Of a stretch of DNA of 64,000 nucleotides, positions 28,762-37,669 are shown piece by piece. Made by a program: the position numbers and the translations under genes. How positions within the stretch are numbered: position 1 is the stretch's first letter; every line of letters starts with the position of its first letter. The notes beneath the pieces were generated by a model that was not told the origin of the DNA, did no database searches, and saw only the letters and a program-made list of their open reading frames with translations. This DNA comes from Aureimonas sp. Leaf427 (GTDB lineage Bacteria > Pseudomonadota > Alphaproteobacteria > Rhizobiales > Rhizobiaceae): contig NZ_LMQW01000048.1 of the NCBI RefSeq assembly GCF_001425485.1, forward strand, positions 186,001 to 250,000, written 5' to 3'.

Positions 28762-29556
28762 TCAGTTCTTGGCGAAGCTCGAGGCCCTCAGCGTCAGCGG
28801 ACCGATCTCGGTCGGGATCTTGGCGTAGACCGGCGCGAAGATGCCGGTCGCGCCGATCGGCGCGAACCAGAGCTCGATCGTCTGCGCCTGGATGAACTTC
28901 ACCCCCTTCGACGTCGCGCGATAGCCGCTGACCGGCTTGACGCGCACGTTGCAGGCGATCGCATCGCCCTCGAACCCGTCTGTGGAGAAGGCGCGCGTGC
29001 CGTTCGGCGAGAGCTGGAGATCGAGCCGCGACCAGCCGTCGAAGAAGGGCAGGGTGCGCGAGCAGACGGCGTCCGGCGTCGCCTTGGCCTTGATCATCAG
29101 CCCGCTCAGGGGATCGACCACGGCGCGAAGCTCCGAGGGCTTCACCGGCACGTAGTCCGCCTTGCGCCGCGTGACCTTCGGCGCGACCTCGGCGGTCTCG
29201 ACGCGGCCGGAGCGGAAGGCGACGGTGCTGGAATAGGAGCGCTTGTCGCTCGTGTAGGAGAGGCCGTAGCTTTCGGCGAAGATGCTGTCGCCGCGGATGC
29301 GCCCGGCGACGCGGCTCGAGCCCGCCGTCTTGGAGACGATGTCGGCAAGGCCGGTCGAGGCGAGCGTGCCCTCGATGGAGAATCGGCTGCCGTCGATGGT
29401 CGTGTCGAAGGAGGCGCGGCCGACGGGCAGCCCGATCAGCGAGACGCTGTATTGCGAGGACATGGCCTGCGCGGAGGCGCCGGCGATGGAGATCGGGCCG
29501 GTGGCGAGGGTCGTGGCGAGGACGAGACCGCCGAGCGCCGGCTTCCAGAAGGTCAT
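28762..29556 (-). CDS. DUF3108 family periplasmic protein
   Basis: A 264-residue secreted protein. The signal peptide spans about residues 1-30, ending near ASAQA. The mature part is beta-strand-rich (YSVSLIGLPVGRASFDTTIDG, IEGTLASTGLADIVSKT), as in DUF3108 proteins. Two Cys (in DAVCSRT and AIACNVR) could form a disulfide. Function is unknown. ATG at 29556 follows GGCGGAAAG. It lies divergent from rpmB, 247 bp away. Confidence 0.85.
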   Translation of the reverse strand: MTFWKPALGGLVLATTLATGPISIAGASAQAMSSQYSVSLIGLPVGRASFDTTIDGSRFSIEGTLASTGLADIVSKTAGSSRVAGRIRGDSIFAESYGLSYTSDKRSYSSTVAFRSGRVETAEVAPKVTRRKADYVPVKPSELRAVVDPLSGLMIKAKATPDAVCSRTLPFFDGWSRLDLQLSPNGTRAFSTDGFEGDAIACNVRVKPVSGYRATSKGVKFIQAQTIELWFAPIGATGIFAPVYAKIPTEIGPLTLRASSFAKN

Positions 29557-29676
29557 GAGCAGCTTTCCGCCGAAGAGAGGCGCCGGAGAATCGCTCCGGC
29601 GAGGAAGCAATCTAGCAGCGAATGGGGCCGAAATCCGTTGTCGGGCAGGCCTTCGGTCGCGGTGGCGATCACACAC

Positions 29677-29705
29677 GGTTGACCTTGCGGGGTGCGCGGA
29701 CTATA
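29677..29705 (+). promoter_or_regulatory. Sigma-70-type promoter of rpmB
   Basis: TTGACC at 29677-29682 and TATAGA at 29700-29705 are separated by exactly 17 bp, close to the housekeeping consensus. They lie about 100 bp before the rpmB ATG and no other gene intervenes. Confidence 0.75.
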
Positions 29706-29803
29706 GAGCGGACCGATTTCCGATCATGCCTCGTGGATGCTGATCGCCCGGCTGACAGCCGGTGGCGCTCTGCGGTGGCCGTTCATAACGAAAAGGGTGT
29801 CTC

Positions 29804-30100
29804 ATGTCGCGCGTCTGCGAATTGACCGGCAAGGCCGTCCAGTACGGCAACAATGTCAGCCACGCCAACAACAAGACCCGTCGCCGGTTCCTGCCGAACC
29901 TGTCGAACGTCACGCTGATCTCCGACGCCCTCGGCCAGCGCTTCCGCATTCGCGTCTCGGCTGCCGGCCTTCGCTCGGTCGAGCATCGCGGCGGTCTCGA
30001 CGCCTTCCTGCTCAAGGCCGACGAGGCCGAGCTGTCGCAGCGCGCCCGTCTTCTGAAGCGTCAGATCGCCAAGAAGGTCTCCGCCGAGGTCGCGGCCTAA
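29804..30100 (+). CDS. rpmB: 50S ribosomal protein L28
   Basis: A 98-residue basic protein of the large ribosomal subunit. The [24 protein letters not shown] start and the [20 protein letters not shown] block are canonical for L28 of alphaproteobacteria. It lacks the CxxC zinc pair of some L28 proteins. It is preceded by a clear promoter and followed by an intrinsic terminator, so it is mainly monocistronic. Confidence 0.97.
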   Translation: MSRVCELTGKAVQYGNNVSHANNKTRRRFLPNLSNVTLISDALGQRFRIRVSAAGLRSVEHRGGLDAFLLKADEAELSQRARLLKRQIAKKVSAEVAA

Positions 30101-30136
30101 GCTACGGCTTGGATCATACGTCAAAATTGATTGAGG

Positions 30137-30161
30137 CCGGGGACATCCGTTCCCGGTTTTT
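30137..30161 (+). terminator. Intrinsic terminator of rpmB
   Basis: CCGGGGA at 30137-30143 pairs with TTCCCGG at 30150-30156 (one G-U), followed at once by five T residues (30157-30161). It lies 37 bp after the rpmB stop and immediately before the riboswitch-like element. Confidence 0.75.
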
Positions 30162-30193
30162 CTGGTTCCATCACCCAGGTTAAAAAAATGAAC
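30162..30193 (+). promoter_or_regulatory. Probable preQ1-I riboswitch at the yhhQ start
   Basis: The RNA would read CUGG (30162-30165), loop UUCCAUCA, C, CCAG (30075-type numbering avoided: 30175-30178), GUU, an A-tract (30182-30188) and UGAAC. P1 is CUGG/CCAG. C74 of the block (30174) occupies the place of the ligand-pairing C before the P1 3' strand. The A-rich tail is as in preQ1-I aptamers. GUUC (30165-30168) can pair with GAAC (30190-30193), or UUC-CAU with AUGAA, giving a P2 pseudoknot that covers the AUG at 30188. The downstream gene imports queuosine precursors, which fits. Confidence 0.72.
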
Positions 30194-30874
30194 TTGCGTC
30201 TGCTTGCGCTGCCGGTGGCCGCGATGACCTTGATCGTCGTCGCTTCCAATGTCCTCGTGCAGTTTCCCGTCGCCGGCTCGATCGGGAGTGTCGCCCTCGG
30301 CGATATCCTGACCTGGGGCGCCTTCACCTATCCCTTCGCCTTTCTGGTCACGGATCTGACGAACCGCCGCTTCGGCCCGGTTCTCGCCCGGCGCGTGGTC
30401 TATGCGGGCTTCGCGGTGGCCATCCTGGCCTCGCTCGTCGCGCCGCCGCTGCTGTTCAGGCTCGGGCTTCTGGAGTTCGCCGCGACCGGCGAGCGCCTGC
30501 TGCGCATCGCGCTCGCCTCCGGCGCGGCCTTCCTCGCCGCGCAGCTCTTCGACATCCTCGTCTTCAACCGGCTGCGCATGCAGTCCTGGTGGCGCGCGCC
30601 GGCCTTCGCCTCGCTGGCGGGCTCGGTCGTCGATACGATCACCTTTTTCACCATCGCCTTCGCGCCGGCCTTCGCCTTCATCGGGCCGAACGACGACTTC
30701 TCCCTTCAGGTCGCTCCGCTTCTCGGCGCCTTCTCGGCGGAAGCGCCGCGCTGGATCTCCTGGGCCATCGGCGATTTCGGCGTGAAGCTCGTCATCGCGG
30801 TCGTGGCGCTGGTGCCTTATCGCGTCCTGATGAACCGCCTGATGCCCTATCGCCCCGGCGTGTCGATCGCCTGA
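30188..30874 (+). CDS. yhhQ: Queuosine precursor transporter (VUT family)
   Basis: A 228-residue membrane protein with about six helices, of the YhhQ/COG1738 family that imports preQ0/preQ1 for tRNA queuosine. The family block LGDILTWGAFTYPFAFLVTDLTNRRFG is intact, and the C-terminal DFGVKL segment is present. ATG at 30188 is fixed by the start of the hydrophobic protein and by the A-tract; there is no good Shine-Dalgarno. A preQ1-I-like riboswitch overlaps the start codon, so translation is probably turned down when the ligand is plentiful. Confidence 0.92.
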   Translation: MNLRLLALPVAAMTLIVVASNVLVQFPVAGSIGSVALGDILTWGAFTYPFAFLVTDLTNRRFGPVLARRVVYAGFAVAILASLVAPPLLFRLGLLEFAATGERLLRIALASGAAFLAAQLFDILVFNRLRMQSWWRAPAFASLAGSVVDTITFFTIAFAPAFAFIGPNDDFSLQVAPLLGAFSAEAPRWISWAIGDFGVKLVIAVVALVPYRVLMNRLMPYRPGVSIA

Positions 30875-30915
30875 TCGAGGCTTGCGGCGACCGGCGGAGC
30901 GGCTAAGCTCCGCCC

Positions 30916-31284
30916 ATGTCCATCGATATCGAAGCCCCGATTCCCATCCTGCGCATCTTCGATCTGCCGAAGATGCGGGAGTTCTATCTGGATTATCTCG
31001 GCTTCTCGGTCGATTGGGAGCATCGCTTCGAGCCGGCCCTGCCGCTCTATCTCCAGATCAGCCGCGGCAGGGCCCGGCTGCATCTCTCCGAGCACCATGG
31101 CGACGGAACGCCCGGAACCGCTCTTTTCGTCCCCTGCAAAGGCATCGAAGCGCTGGCGGCGGACCTGAGCGCCAAAGCCTACGGCTACGCGCGGCCCGCC
31201 ATCGAGCATGCGCCCTGGAAGGCGCGCACCCTGACCGTCACCGATCCCTTCGGCAATCGCCTGATCTTCAACGAACCGGACTGA
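30916..31284 (+). CDS. VOC/glyoxalase superfamily protein
   Basis: A 122-residue protein of the vicinal oxygen chelate fold. It has the two beta-alpha-beta-beta-beta units of this superfamily, for example ILRIFDLPKMREFYLDYLGFSVDWEHRF and LTVTDPFGNRLIFNE. It is close to bleomycin-resistance-type proteins. The HLSEHHGDG stretch may hold a metal or stack on a ligand. The substrate is unknown. It follows yhhQ by 41 bp on the same strand. Confidence 0.88.
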   Translation: MSIDIEAPIPILRIFDLPKMREFYLDYLGFSVDWEHRFEPALPLYLQISRGRARLHLSEHHGDGTPGTALFVPCKGIEALAADLSAKAYGYARPAIEHAPWKARTLTVTDPFGNRLIFNEPD

Positions 31285-31296
31285 CCGCCTGCGTCT

Positions 31297-32343
31297 TCAG
31301 TCCGACGGCGCTTGCGCCGTCTGGTCCGTCAGGCGGAACTCCAGGAAGAGGTTGCGCTGGAAGAAGGAGCCGTTGTTGTCGGAGACGAGGGTGAGGTAGG
31401 TCGAACCGTCCGCGCCGACGGAGGCGTCGAGGCCTTCCATATTGTCGATCTCCTGCGAGAGATCCGCGTCGATCAGCACCGGCCCGTCGACGAGGGCGCC
31501 CGGACGAATGCTACCCCCCTCGATCCGTCGCAGGCGCATACCGACCCGGCCGAAGCCCTCGTAGCGGCGTTCGAGCAGGACGAGGTCGCCATCCGGCAGG
31601 AAGGCACCGTCGGTGACGTGCCAGGGCCCGTCCCGCTTCACCTTGAAGACGCCGCCGCCCGCCCCGAGGATCGCGGCGAAGAGATCGCCGTTCTCGTCGA
31701 GGGACTGTTCGGTGATGACGACGATGCGCCCGTCGCGCGGCGAGACGGCGATCGTCTCCATGCCGGCATTGGAGCGCAGCTCCTTGCGCGGGATCGGGGC
31801 CGGGATGGTGCGCGGGCGTTCGTTCGCGACGTCGGCGAGGCGGGCGGGCCGCGCGAAGCTCTCGATGCGCGGCGTGCGCTCGTAGGAGACGAGCACGCGG
31901 TCGCCTGTGATCGCCAGCCCTTCGGCGTCGGCATCGCCCTTCTTCTTCACGCGCGGCATGCCGTTGACGCCGAGAATCGGCGAGAGCGCCGCCTCGTCGA
32001 TGCCGATCGGCCGCCCGGCCTCGTCGCGCCGGATCGTCCCGGAAAACCAGTAGCCGGTGTCGGTGACGGCCAGGAACTCAGACCGGTCCTTCGTCAGGCG
32101 GATCGAGGAGACGCCCATGAGGCGCGGATCGGACGAGGCGTAGGAAAAGCCGCCGACATAGTCGAGCGATCCGAACCGCTGCACGTCCTTGCGGACGTCG
32201 AAGCGCGGCAGAAGCGAGGCCCGCACGACCGGCTCGCCCTCGGCGCTGACGGCCGCACTGCCGGACACGCCGACCGCGGCCGCGAGCGCGACGCCGAGTG
32301 CCGCCAGCCGCGGCAGGCGGCGCAGCGAGCCCCACGCTGCCAT
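31297..32343 (-). CDS. Esterase-like activity of phytase family protein
   Basis: A 348-residue secreted protein. A signal peptide covers about residues 1-33. The mature part is a beta-propeller-like domain with GGFSYASSDPRLMGVSSIRLT, GDADAEGLAITGDRVLVSYERTPRIESF, NAGMETIAVSPRDGRIVVITEQS and DNMEGLDASVGADGSTYLTLVSDNN, as in the esterase-like phytase family (PF13449). Enzyme activity is unproven. Its ATG overlaps the cobT stop by one base, so it is coupled to cobT. Confidence 0.86.
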   Translation of the reverse strand: MAAWGSLRRLPRLAALGVALAAAVGVSGSAAVSAEGEPVVRASLLPRFDVRKDVQRFGSLDYVGGFSYASSDPRLMGVSSIRLTKDRSEFLAVTDTGYWFSGTIRRDEAGRPIGIDEAALSPILGVNGMPRVKKKGDADAEGLAITGDRVLVSYERTPRIESFARPARLADVANERPRTIPAPIPRKELRSNAGMETIAVSPRDGRIVVITEQSLDENGDLFAAILGAGGGVFKVKRDGPWHVTDGAFLPDGDLVLLERRYEGFGRVGMRLRRIEGGSIRPGALVDGPVLIDADLSQEIDNMEGLDASVGADGSTYLTLVSDNNGSFFQRNLFLEFRLTDQTAQAPSD

Positions 32344-34256
32344 CAGCGGCCGGCCCCGGCCGTCCGGCGGCGGCCCGTCCGCCGCGCGGGGGCGTAGCCC
32401 TGGTCCTCGAAGAGGTCGGCGAGCTGCTCGGTCATGGCGCCCGCCAGTTCCTCCGCATCGACGATCGTGACGGCGCGGCGGTAGTAGCGCGTGACGTCGT
32501 GTCCGATGCCGATGGCCAGTAGCTCGACCGGGGAGCGGGTCTCGATCTCCTCGATCACCATGCGCAGGTGCTTTTCGAGATAGTTGCCGGGATTGACCGA
32601 GAGCGTGGAATCGTCGACCGGCGCGCCGTCCGAGATCATCATCAGAATGCGCCGCTGCTCGGGCCGGGCGAGGAGGCGGTTGTGCGCCCAGATCAGCGCC
32701 TCTCCGTCGATGTTCTCCTTGAGGAGGCCCTCGCGCATCATCAGGCCGAGATTGCGCCGGGCGCGGCGCCAGGGCGCATCCGCCGACTTGTAGACGATGT
32801 GGCGCAGGTCGTTGAGCCGGCCGGGCTTCTGCGGCTTGCCCGCCTTCAGCCAGGCCTCGCGGGCCTGCCCGCCCTTCCAGGCGCGCGTGGTGAAGCCGAG
32901 CACCTCGACCTTCACGCCGCAGCGCTCCAGCGTCCGCGCCAGGATGTCCGCGCAGGTCGCGGCGACCGTGATCGGACGGCCGCGCATGGAGCCGGAATTG
33001 TCGATGAGCAGCGTCACGATCGTGTCGCGGAAGGCGGTGTCGCGCTCCTGCTTGTAGGAGAGGGGCTGCATCGGATCGGTCACGAGGCGGGTGAGCCGCG
33101 CCGAATCGAGATAGCCCTCTTCCAGGTCGAAGTCCCAGGAGCGGTTCTGCTGCGCCATCAGCTTGCGCTGCAGACGGTTGGCGAGGCGCCCGACGACGCT
33201 GTGCAGCGTCGTCAGCTGCTTGTCGAGAAAGGCGCGCAGGCGGTCGAGCTCGGCCTCGTCGCACAGCTCCTCCGCGCCCACCATCTCGTCGAAGGCGGTG
33301 GAGAAGACGCGGTAGTCCTTGTCGGGATCGTGGTTCGACAGCGCCTGGTTCGGGCGTCGCGATTCGCCGGGCGTCTCGGAATCCTGCGAATCGTCGTCCA
33401 CGGGATCGTCGGCCGTGACCTCGGACTCCTCGGCCTCGGCCGTGTCCTCACTCTCGCCTTCGCTTTCAGACTCCTCGGCCTGCGCGTCCTCGGAGCCCGA
33501 TTCCTTTTCGGAGCCCTCCGTCTCGCTGTCGCGGCTCTGGTTGTCGCCGGCCTCGTCCTCGTCGCTGGACTCGTCCTCCTCCGATTCCTGGCCGAGCTCC
33601 TCGGCCATGTCCATGGAAGCGAGAACGTCGCGTAGCGCGCGGGCGAAGGCGCGCTGGTCGTCGACCTTCTCGCTGAGGCGCTCCAGCTTCGGCCCGGCCT
33701 TCTCCTCGATCCAGTCGCGCCAGACGTCGACCAGCGCCTCCGCGCTTTTCGGGACCGCGCGTCCGGTCAGGCGCTCGCGCACGATCAGCGCGACGGCATC
33801 CTCCAGCGGCGCTTCGGCGCGGTCGGTGACGTCGGCGAGGTTGGATCGGAAATACTTGTCCTCGAGCATCGAGGCGAGATTGTCGCCGACGCCGGTCATG
33901 GCATTGGCGCCGATCGCCTCGACGCGCGCCTGCTCGACCGCGTCGAAGACCGCGCGCGCCCCGCGCCCTTCCGGGCAGAGCGTGGCGTGAACCTTCACGT
34001 CGTGCCGCGCGCGGCGGAGCGCCATGGCGTCCGAGAGCCCGCGCGTCACTGCGACATCCGACTTCGAGGCGCGCTTGGGCAGATCCGGCAGGCGGGCGCG
34101 CTGCCCGGTCAGCCCCGGCCGCTCGTTGCCATAGGTGACGTCGAGCTCCCGATCCCCGGCGATGGCGCGCATACAGCCGGCCACCGCCCGCCGGAACGGC
34201 TCGCGGTCGGGAGCGCCTTTGGCGCCGGGCTTGGAGTTGTCGCCGATGCGGGCCAC
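32343..34256 (-). CDS. cobT: Aerobic cobaltochelatase subunit CobT
   Basis: A 637-residue protein. An N-terminal helical domain is followed by a very acidic Ser/Glu/Asp linker (about residues 215-310) and a C-terminal von Willebrand factor A domain with the [18 protein letters not shown] near residue 410. CobT and CobS form the AAA+/VWA chaperone ring that with CobN inserts cobalt in hydrogenobyrinate diamide during aerobic cobalamin synthesis. Length and motifs are normal. An orphan gene separates it from cobS. Confidence 0.95.
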   Translation of the reverse strand: MARIGDNSKPGAKGAPDREPFRRAVAGCMRAIAGDRELDVTYGNERPGLTGQRARLPDLPKRASKSDVAVTRGLSDAMALRRARHDVKVHATLCPEGRGARAVFDAVEQARVEAIGANAMTGVGDNLASMLEDKYFRSNLADVTDRAEAPLEDAVALIVRERLTGRAVPKSAEALVDVWRDWIEEKAGPKLERLSEKVDDQRAFARALRDVLASMDMAEELGQESEEDESSDEDEAGDNQSRDSETEGSEKESGSEDAQAEESESEGESEDTAEAEESEVTADDPVDDDSQDSETPGESRRPNQALSNHDPDKDYRVFSTAFDEMVGAEELCDEAELDRLRAFLDKQLTTLHSVVGRLANRLQRKLMAQQNRSWDFDLEEGYLDSARLTRLVTDPMQPLSYKQERDTAFRDTIVTLLIDNSGSMRGRPITVAATCADILARTLERCGVKVEVLGFTTRAWKGGQAREAWLKAGKPQKPGRLNDLRHIVYKSADAPWRRARRNLGLMMREGLLKENIDGEALIWAHNRLLARPEQRRILMMISDGAPVDDSTLSVNPGNYLEKHLRMVIEEIETRSPVELLAIGIGHDVTRYYRRAVTIVDAEELAGAMTEQLADLFEDQGYAPARRTGRRRTAGAGR

Positions 34257-34259
34257 GGG

Positions 34260-34739
34260 TTAAGGCTTCCTGATCTTGGGATTGAGACGTGCGATCTCGA
34301 TCGTCTTGATGGGTTGCTTCGAAAGAAGCACGGAGGCTTCCTCGATTTTGTCGAGGAAAAGGGATTCGATCCCTTGATGCAATCCGCCGGATTTCACGAC
34401 GAAATAGCCGTCGAAGATCACCGAGCCGCGAGATCGGACGAAACCCTCTTGTGCCACGATTTCGCTGTCCTTGCCGTCGACGAGGTAAGCCACGAACTTG
34501 CCGTCCGGGGACACGCCGGCCTCTATGGAGCCCGGTCCCGTGTCTTCGGCGATCTCGACGCGGATATCGAGGCCGACGACCCTGTCCATGGAATTGAAGA
34601 GGAAAGCCTCAAATCCGCGATAGGTCTGCGCGTCGAGAACGCCTTCCACCCGTAGAACCTGCATTTGTGGATTGCGAGCGGCAGCCGGTGGAACGAGGCT
34701 CAGCACCAAGATCGTTGTCAGGAGGTGCCGTCGGTTCAT
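34260..34739 (-). CDS. Orphan secreted protein between cobS and cobT
   Basis: A 159-residue protein I do not recognise. The signal peptide is at residues 1-22 (LLTTILVLSLVPPAAA). The mature protein alternates strands and helices, with VLRVEGVLDAQTYRGFEAFLFNSM and FVVKSGGLHQGIESLFLDKI. There are no Cys or metal motifs. Composition is less GC-rich than cobS and cobT around it. The stop lies 3 bp before the cobT start and the gene sits 23 bp after cobS, so it is in the operon; a link with cobalt is unproven. Confidence 0.7.
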   Translation of the reverse strand: MNRRHLLTTILVLSLVPPAAARNPQMQVLRVEGVLDAQTYRGFEAFLFNSMDRVVGLDIRVEIAEDTGPGSIEAGVSPDGKFVAYLVDGKDSEIVAQEGFVRSRGSVIFDGYFVVKSGGLHQGIESLFLDKIEEASVLLSKQPIKTIEIARLNPKIRKP

Positions 34740-34762
34740 CGCATCGTCCTATTCGGCGCGTA

Positions 34763-35749
34763 TCAGTCCAACACCACGTTCGCCGCGCTTTCCGGCAGTT
34801 CCTCGCCGAACGCCCGCTGATAGAACTCCGCCACCAGCGCGCGTTCCAGGTCGTCGCACTTGTTGAGGAAGGTCAGGCGGAAGGCGAAGCCGACATTGCC
34901 GAAGATCTCGGCATTCTCGGCCCAGGTGATGACCGTGCGCGGGCTCATGACGGTGGAGAGATCGCCGTTGACGAAGGCCGAGCGCGTCATGTCGGCGACG
35001 CGCACCATCTTGGAGACGGTCTGGCGACCCTCCTTCGTGTCGAAATGCTTGGCCTTGGCCGCGACGATGCCGACCTCGTTGTCATGGGGCAGGTAGTTCA
35101 GGACGGTGACGATGGACCAGCGGTCCATCTGCGCCTGGTTGATCTGCTGCGTGCCGTGATAGAGGCCCGTCGTGTCGCCGAGGCCGACCGTGTTGGCGGT
35201 GGCGAAGAGGCGGAAGGCGGGGTGCGGGCGGATGACGCGGGCCTGATCGAGCAGCGTCAGGCGGCCCGAGGCCTCCAGCACGCGCTGGATCACGAACATC
35301 ACGTCGGGACGGCCGGCATCGTACTCGTCGAAGACCAGCGCGACGTTGTTCTGATAGGCCCAGGGCAGAATGCCGTCGCGGAACTCCGTGACCTGCATGC
35401 CCTGGCTGACCGTGATCGCGTCCTTGCCGACCAGATCGATGCGCGAGACGTGGCTATCGAGATTGACGCGCACGCACGGCCAGTTCAGCCGCGCCGCGAC
35501 CTGCTCGATATGGGTCGACTTGCCGGTTCCGTGGAAGCCGGACACCATGACGCGCCGGTTCTTGGCGAAGCCCGCCAGGATCGCCAGCGTCGTCGGCTTG
35601 TCGAAGAGATAGTCCGGGTCGATCTCGGGAACGTGCGCGTCGGGCTCGCGATAGGCCGGGACGGTCAGGTTGCTTTCGAAACCGAAGGTCTCGCGGACCG
35701 AGATCGTGGCATTCGGGAGCTTGGCCACATCCTGCACCGCTGCACTCAT
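34763..35749 (-). CDS. cobS: Aerobic cobaltochelatase subunit CobS
   Basis: A 328-residue AAA+ ATPase. Walker A is GFHGTGKST near residue 75 and Walker B is [14 protein letters not shown]. Sensor and second-region motifs ([25 protein letters not shown]) are present. It forms the hexameric ring with CobT. ATG at 35749 follows GGAGGT (TTG at 35752 is too close). The J-domain gene lies 112 bp upstream on the same strand, the usual order. Confidence 0.95.
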   Translation of the reverse strand: MSAAVQDVAKLPNATISVRETFGFESNLTVPAYREPDAHVPEIDPDYLFDKPTTLAILAGFAKNRRVMVSGFHGTGKSTHIEQVAARLNWPCVRVNLDSHVSRIDLVGKDAITVSQGMQVTEFRDGILPWAYQNNVALVFDEYDAGRPDVMFVIQRVLEASGRLTLLDQARVIRPHPAFRLFATANTVGLGDTTGLYHGTQQINQAQMDRWSIVTVLNYLPHDNEVGIVAAKAKHFDTKEGRQTVSKMVRVADMTRSAFVNGDLSTVMSPRTVITWAENAEIFGNVGFAFRLTFLNKCDDLERALVAEFYQRAFGEELPESAANVVLD

Positions 35750-35861
35750 CAAACCTCCAGGGGCGCGCGCGAGAATCGCATGTCGCCGTCAAGTCACGGA
35801 GAGGTCCGCCGGAGCCCGTCCCGCACCTTCGGAGCGGGATCGGCGGCGAGCCTGTCCTCGA

Positions 35862-36476
35862 TTAACAAAAACCGGACTGCTTCAAGAGCTTGTAGGCCTG
35901 AATGACCTCGCGCAGCCGATCCTCGTGTCCGCGGTCCCCGCCGTTGGCGTCGGGGTGCAGTTGCTTCACGAGGCTTTTATAGCGCGTCCGGATCGCCTCA
36001 CCACCTGCTTCTTCGGTGAGATCGAGCGTGATGAGGGCCTTGGCCTCCAGCGAGCGCACCTTTTTGACGCGGGGTGCGCCCTTGGGACGCGGCGTGCCGT
36101 CCTCGAAGAGGTTGAACGGATCGCGCGCCCGGGGCGCGGCGCGGCGCGCTGCTTGCTTCGGGGCTTCCGCGCCCGGCGTCGCGCCGTCCGCGCCCATCTT
36201 CCAGGTCGGACGGTGCCCCGTCAGCGAGTCCTTCAGATAGGTCTGGATGTCCTGGTCGTTCAGGCCGGAGAAGTAGTTGTACGACTTGTTGTACTGCCGG
36301 ACGTGATCGACGCAGAAGTGCAGGTACTGCCCCTCGTGGTCGCGGCCGCGCGGGGCCTTGTAGATGCCCGGCTTGTCGCACCCATCCCAGGCGCAGTCCG
36401 GCACCTTCGCCTTTTCGGGCGCCTTCGTGCGGCCCCGCACGCGGATCGTATCGAAATATTTGGAGTCGAGCTTCAT
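35862..36476 (-). CDS. J-domain (DnaJ-like) protein
   Basis: A 204-residue protein. The C-terminal 60 residues are a J domain with the HPD triad in VKQLHPDANGG, followed by DRLREVIQAYKLLKQSG. The N-terminal part has two Cys/His pairs (CAWDGCDKPGIY and HFCVDHV) that may bind zinc. A linker rich in Pro/Arg/Ala joins them. Such proteins next to cobS are conserved in alphaproteobacteria; they would stimulate DnaK. Divergent from bolA. Confidence 0.88.
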   Translation of the reverse strand: MKLDSKYFDTIRVRGRTKAPEKAKVPDCAWDGCDKPGIYKAPRGRDHEGQYLHFCVDHVRQYNKSYNYFSGLNDQDIQTYLKDSLTGHRPTWKMGADGATPGAEAPKQAARRAAPRARDPFNLFEDGTPRPKGAPRVKKVRSLEAKALITLDLTEEAGGEAIRTRYKSLVKQLHPDANGGDRGHEDRLREVIQAYKLLKQSGFC

Positions 36477-36586
36477 TGCGATCGATTATGGTGTCCAAGC
36501 CGGCGCCGAACAAGAATTGACAGACCGGAAAAAGCCCTCGCCCAAGCCGCGGCGCAGCTCACGCCTCCCAAGGCACGGAACAAGCC

Positions 36587-36913
36587 ATGACATCGGAACC
36601 CGGAATGACCCTGTATTCCCGCCAGACCATCGAGGACAAGCTGCGCGAGGCCTTTTCGCCGGAAAGCCTCGCCGTGCTCGACGAAAGCCATCTCCATGCC
36701 GGCCATCACCACGGCACGAGCGAGCATCATGCCGGCTTCGACGGATCGGCGGGCACGCATTTTCGCGTGCGCATCGTCTCCGAGGCCTTTGCCGGCCAGA
36801 GCCGACTTTCCCGGCATCGCGCGGTGAACGCGCTGCTGGCCGAGGAGCTGGCGGCCGGGGTCCATGCGCTCGCGATCGAGGCGAGCGCTCCCGGCGAGCC
36901 CGCCCGCCGGTGA
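36587..36913 (+). CDS. bolA: BolA-family protein
   Basis: A 108-residue protein with the BolA fold (IEDKLREAFSPESLAVLDESHLHAGH, then FRVRIVSEAFAGQSRLSRHRAVNALLAEEL). The His-rich loop GHHHGTSEHH is longer than in most homologues and may take part in Fe-S or metal contact with monothiol glutaredoxins. BolA proteins act in iron-sulfur trafficking and stress. ATG at 36587 or 36605 are possible. The stop overlaps the next GTG (GTGA). Confidence 0.9.
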   Translation: MTSEPGMTLYSRQTIEDKLREAFSPESLAVLDESHLHAGHHHGTSEHHAGFDGSAGTHFRVRIVSEAFAGQSRLSRHRAVNALLAEELAAGVHALAIEASAPGEPARR

Positions 36914-37632
36914 TCGCCGCGACACGGGGCGGCCGGGCGGCGCTGCGCGCGCGGTGGCGACGCAGGCGGCGGCTGACCGGCTTCTCCTTCGTCGCCGGCC
37001 TCGCCGCGCTCGCCGGCATGACGGATGCGATCGGCTTCCTCTCGATCGGCCATTTCGTCTCCTTCATGAGCGGCAACACGACGCAGCTCGCCCTCGCGCT
37101 CGGCGGCGGGGATTTTCGCACGGCGCTGCTTCTGGCCGGCGTGCTCCTCGCCTATGTCGCGGGCAATGCCTTCGGCATCGTCATCATCTGGATGGCCGGG
37201 CGGCGTCAGTTCGTGCTGCTCGGGCTGATCGCCGCGCTGCTCGCCTTCGCCGCGCTCCTGCCGGGGCCCGAGCGCTCGGCGCTGGCCGTCCTCTCGGCCG
37301 TCCTCGCCATGGGCCTCGTCAACGCGGCGGTGGAGCGCGTGGAGGGACACCCGTTCGGCATCACCTACGTCACGGGCGCGCTGTCGCGCTTCGGGCGGGG
37401 GCTCGGGCGGTGGATGGTGGGCGATCGCTCCGGCGCCGGCTGGGCGCTGGAGCTCGTGCCCTTCGTCGGCATGCTCGGCGGGGCCGTTCTCGGCGCCCTG
37501 TTCGGCATCGCGCATGGGCGGAGCGCGATCCTCCTGGCGGCCGGCCTCTCGGCCCTCCTTGCCGCCGCCTCCCTCGCGATCCCGCGAAGCTGGCGCCGCC
37601 GCTATCACGCGCCGGTGGCGCGGGCGCGATGA
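36910..37632 (+). CDS. DUF1275 (YoaK-like) membrane protein
   Basis: A 240-residue membrane protein with about six helices. The N-terminal basic stretch RARWRRRRRL precedes LAGMTDAIGFLSIGHFVSFMSGNTTQL, the signature of the DUF1275 family. Further blocks are LVNAAVERVEGHPFGITYVTGALSRFG and LELVPFVGMLGGAVLG. The physiological role is unknown. The GTG at 36910 overlaps the bolA stop by four bases, which fixes the start and couples the genes. Confidence 0.86.
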   Translation: MIAATRGGRAALRARWRRRRRLTGFSFVAGLAALAGMTDAIGFLSIGHFVSFMSGNTTQLALALGGGDFRTALLLAGVLLAYVAGNAFGIVIIWMAGRRQFVLLGLIAALLAFAALLPGPERSALAVLSAVLAMGLVNAAVERVEGHPFGITYVTGALSRFGRGLGRWMVGDRSGAGWALELVPFVGMLGGAVLGALFGIAHGRSAILLAAGLSALLAAASLAIPRSWRRRYHAPVARAR

Positions 37633-37669
37633 TCCCGTCCGAGCCTCGGCAAAGCTTAGGAGCCTTCGC

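Noticed and set aside
35753-35861. Cobalamin riboswitch before cobS
   Set aside because: The gap is only about 110 bp and lacks the B12-box-like sequence; the gene set is also downstream of a J-domain gene.
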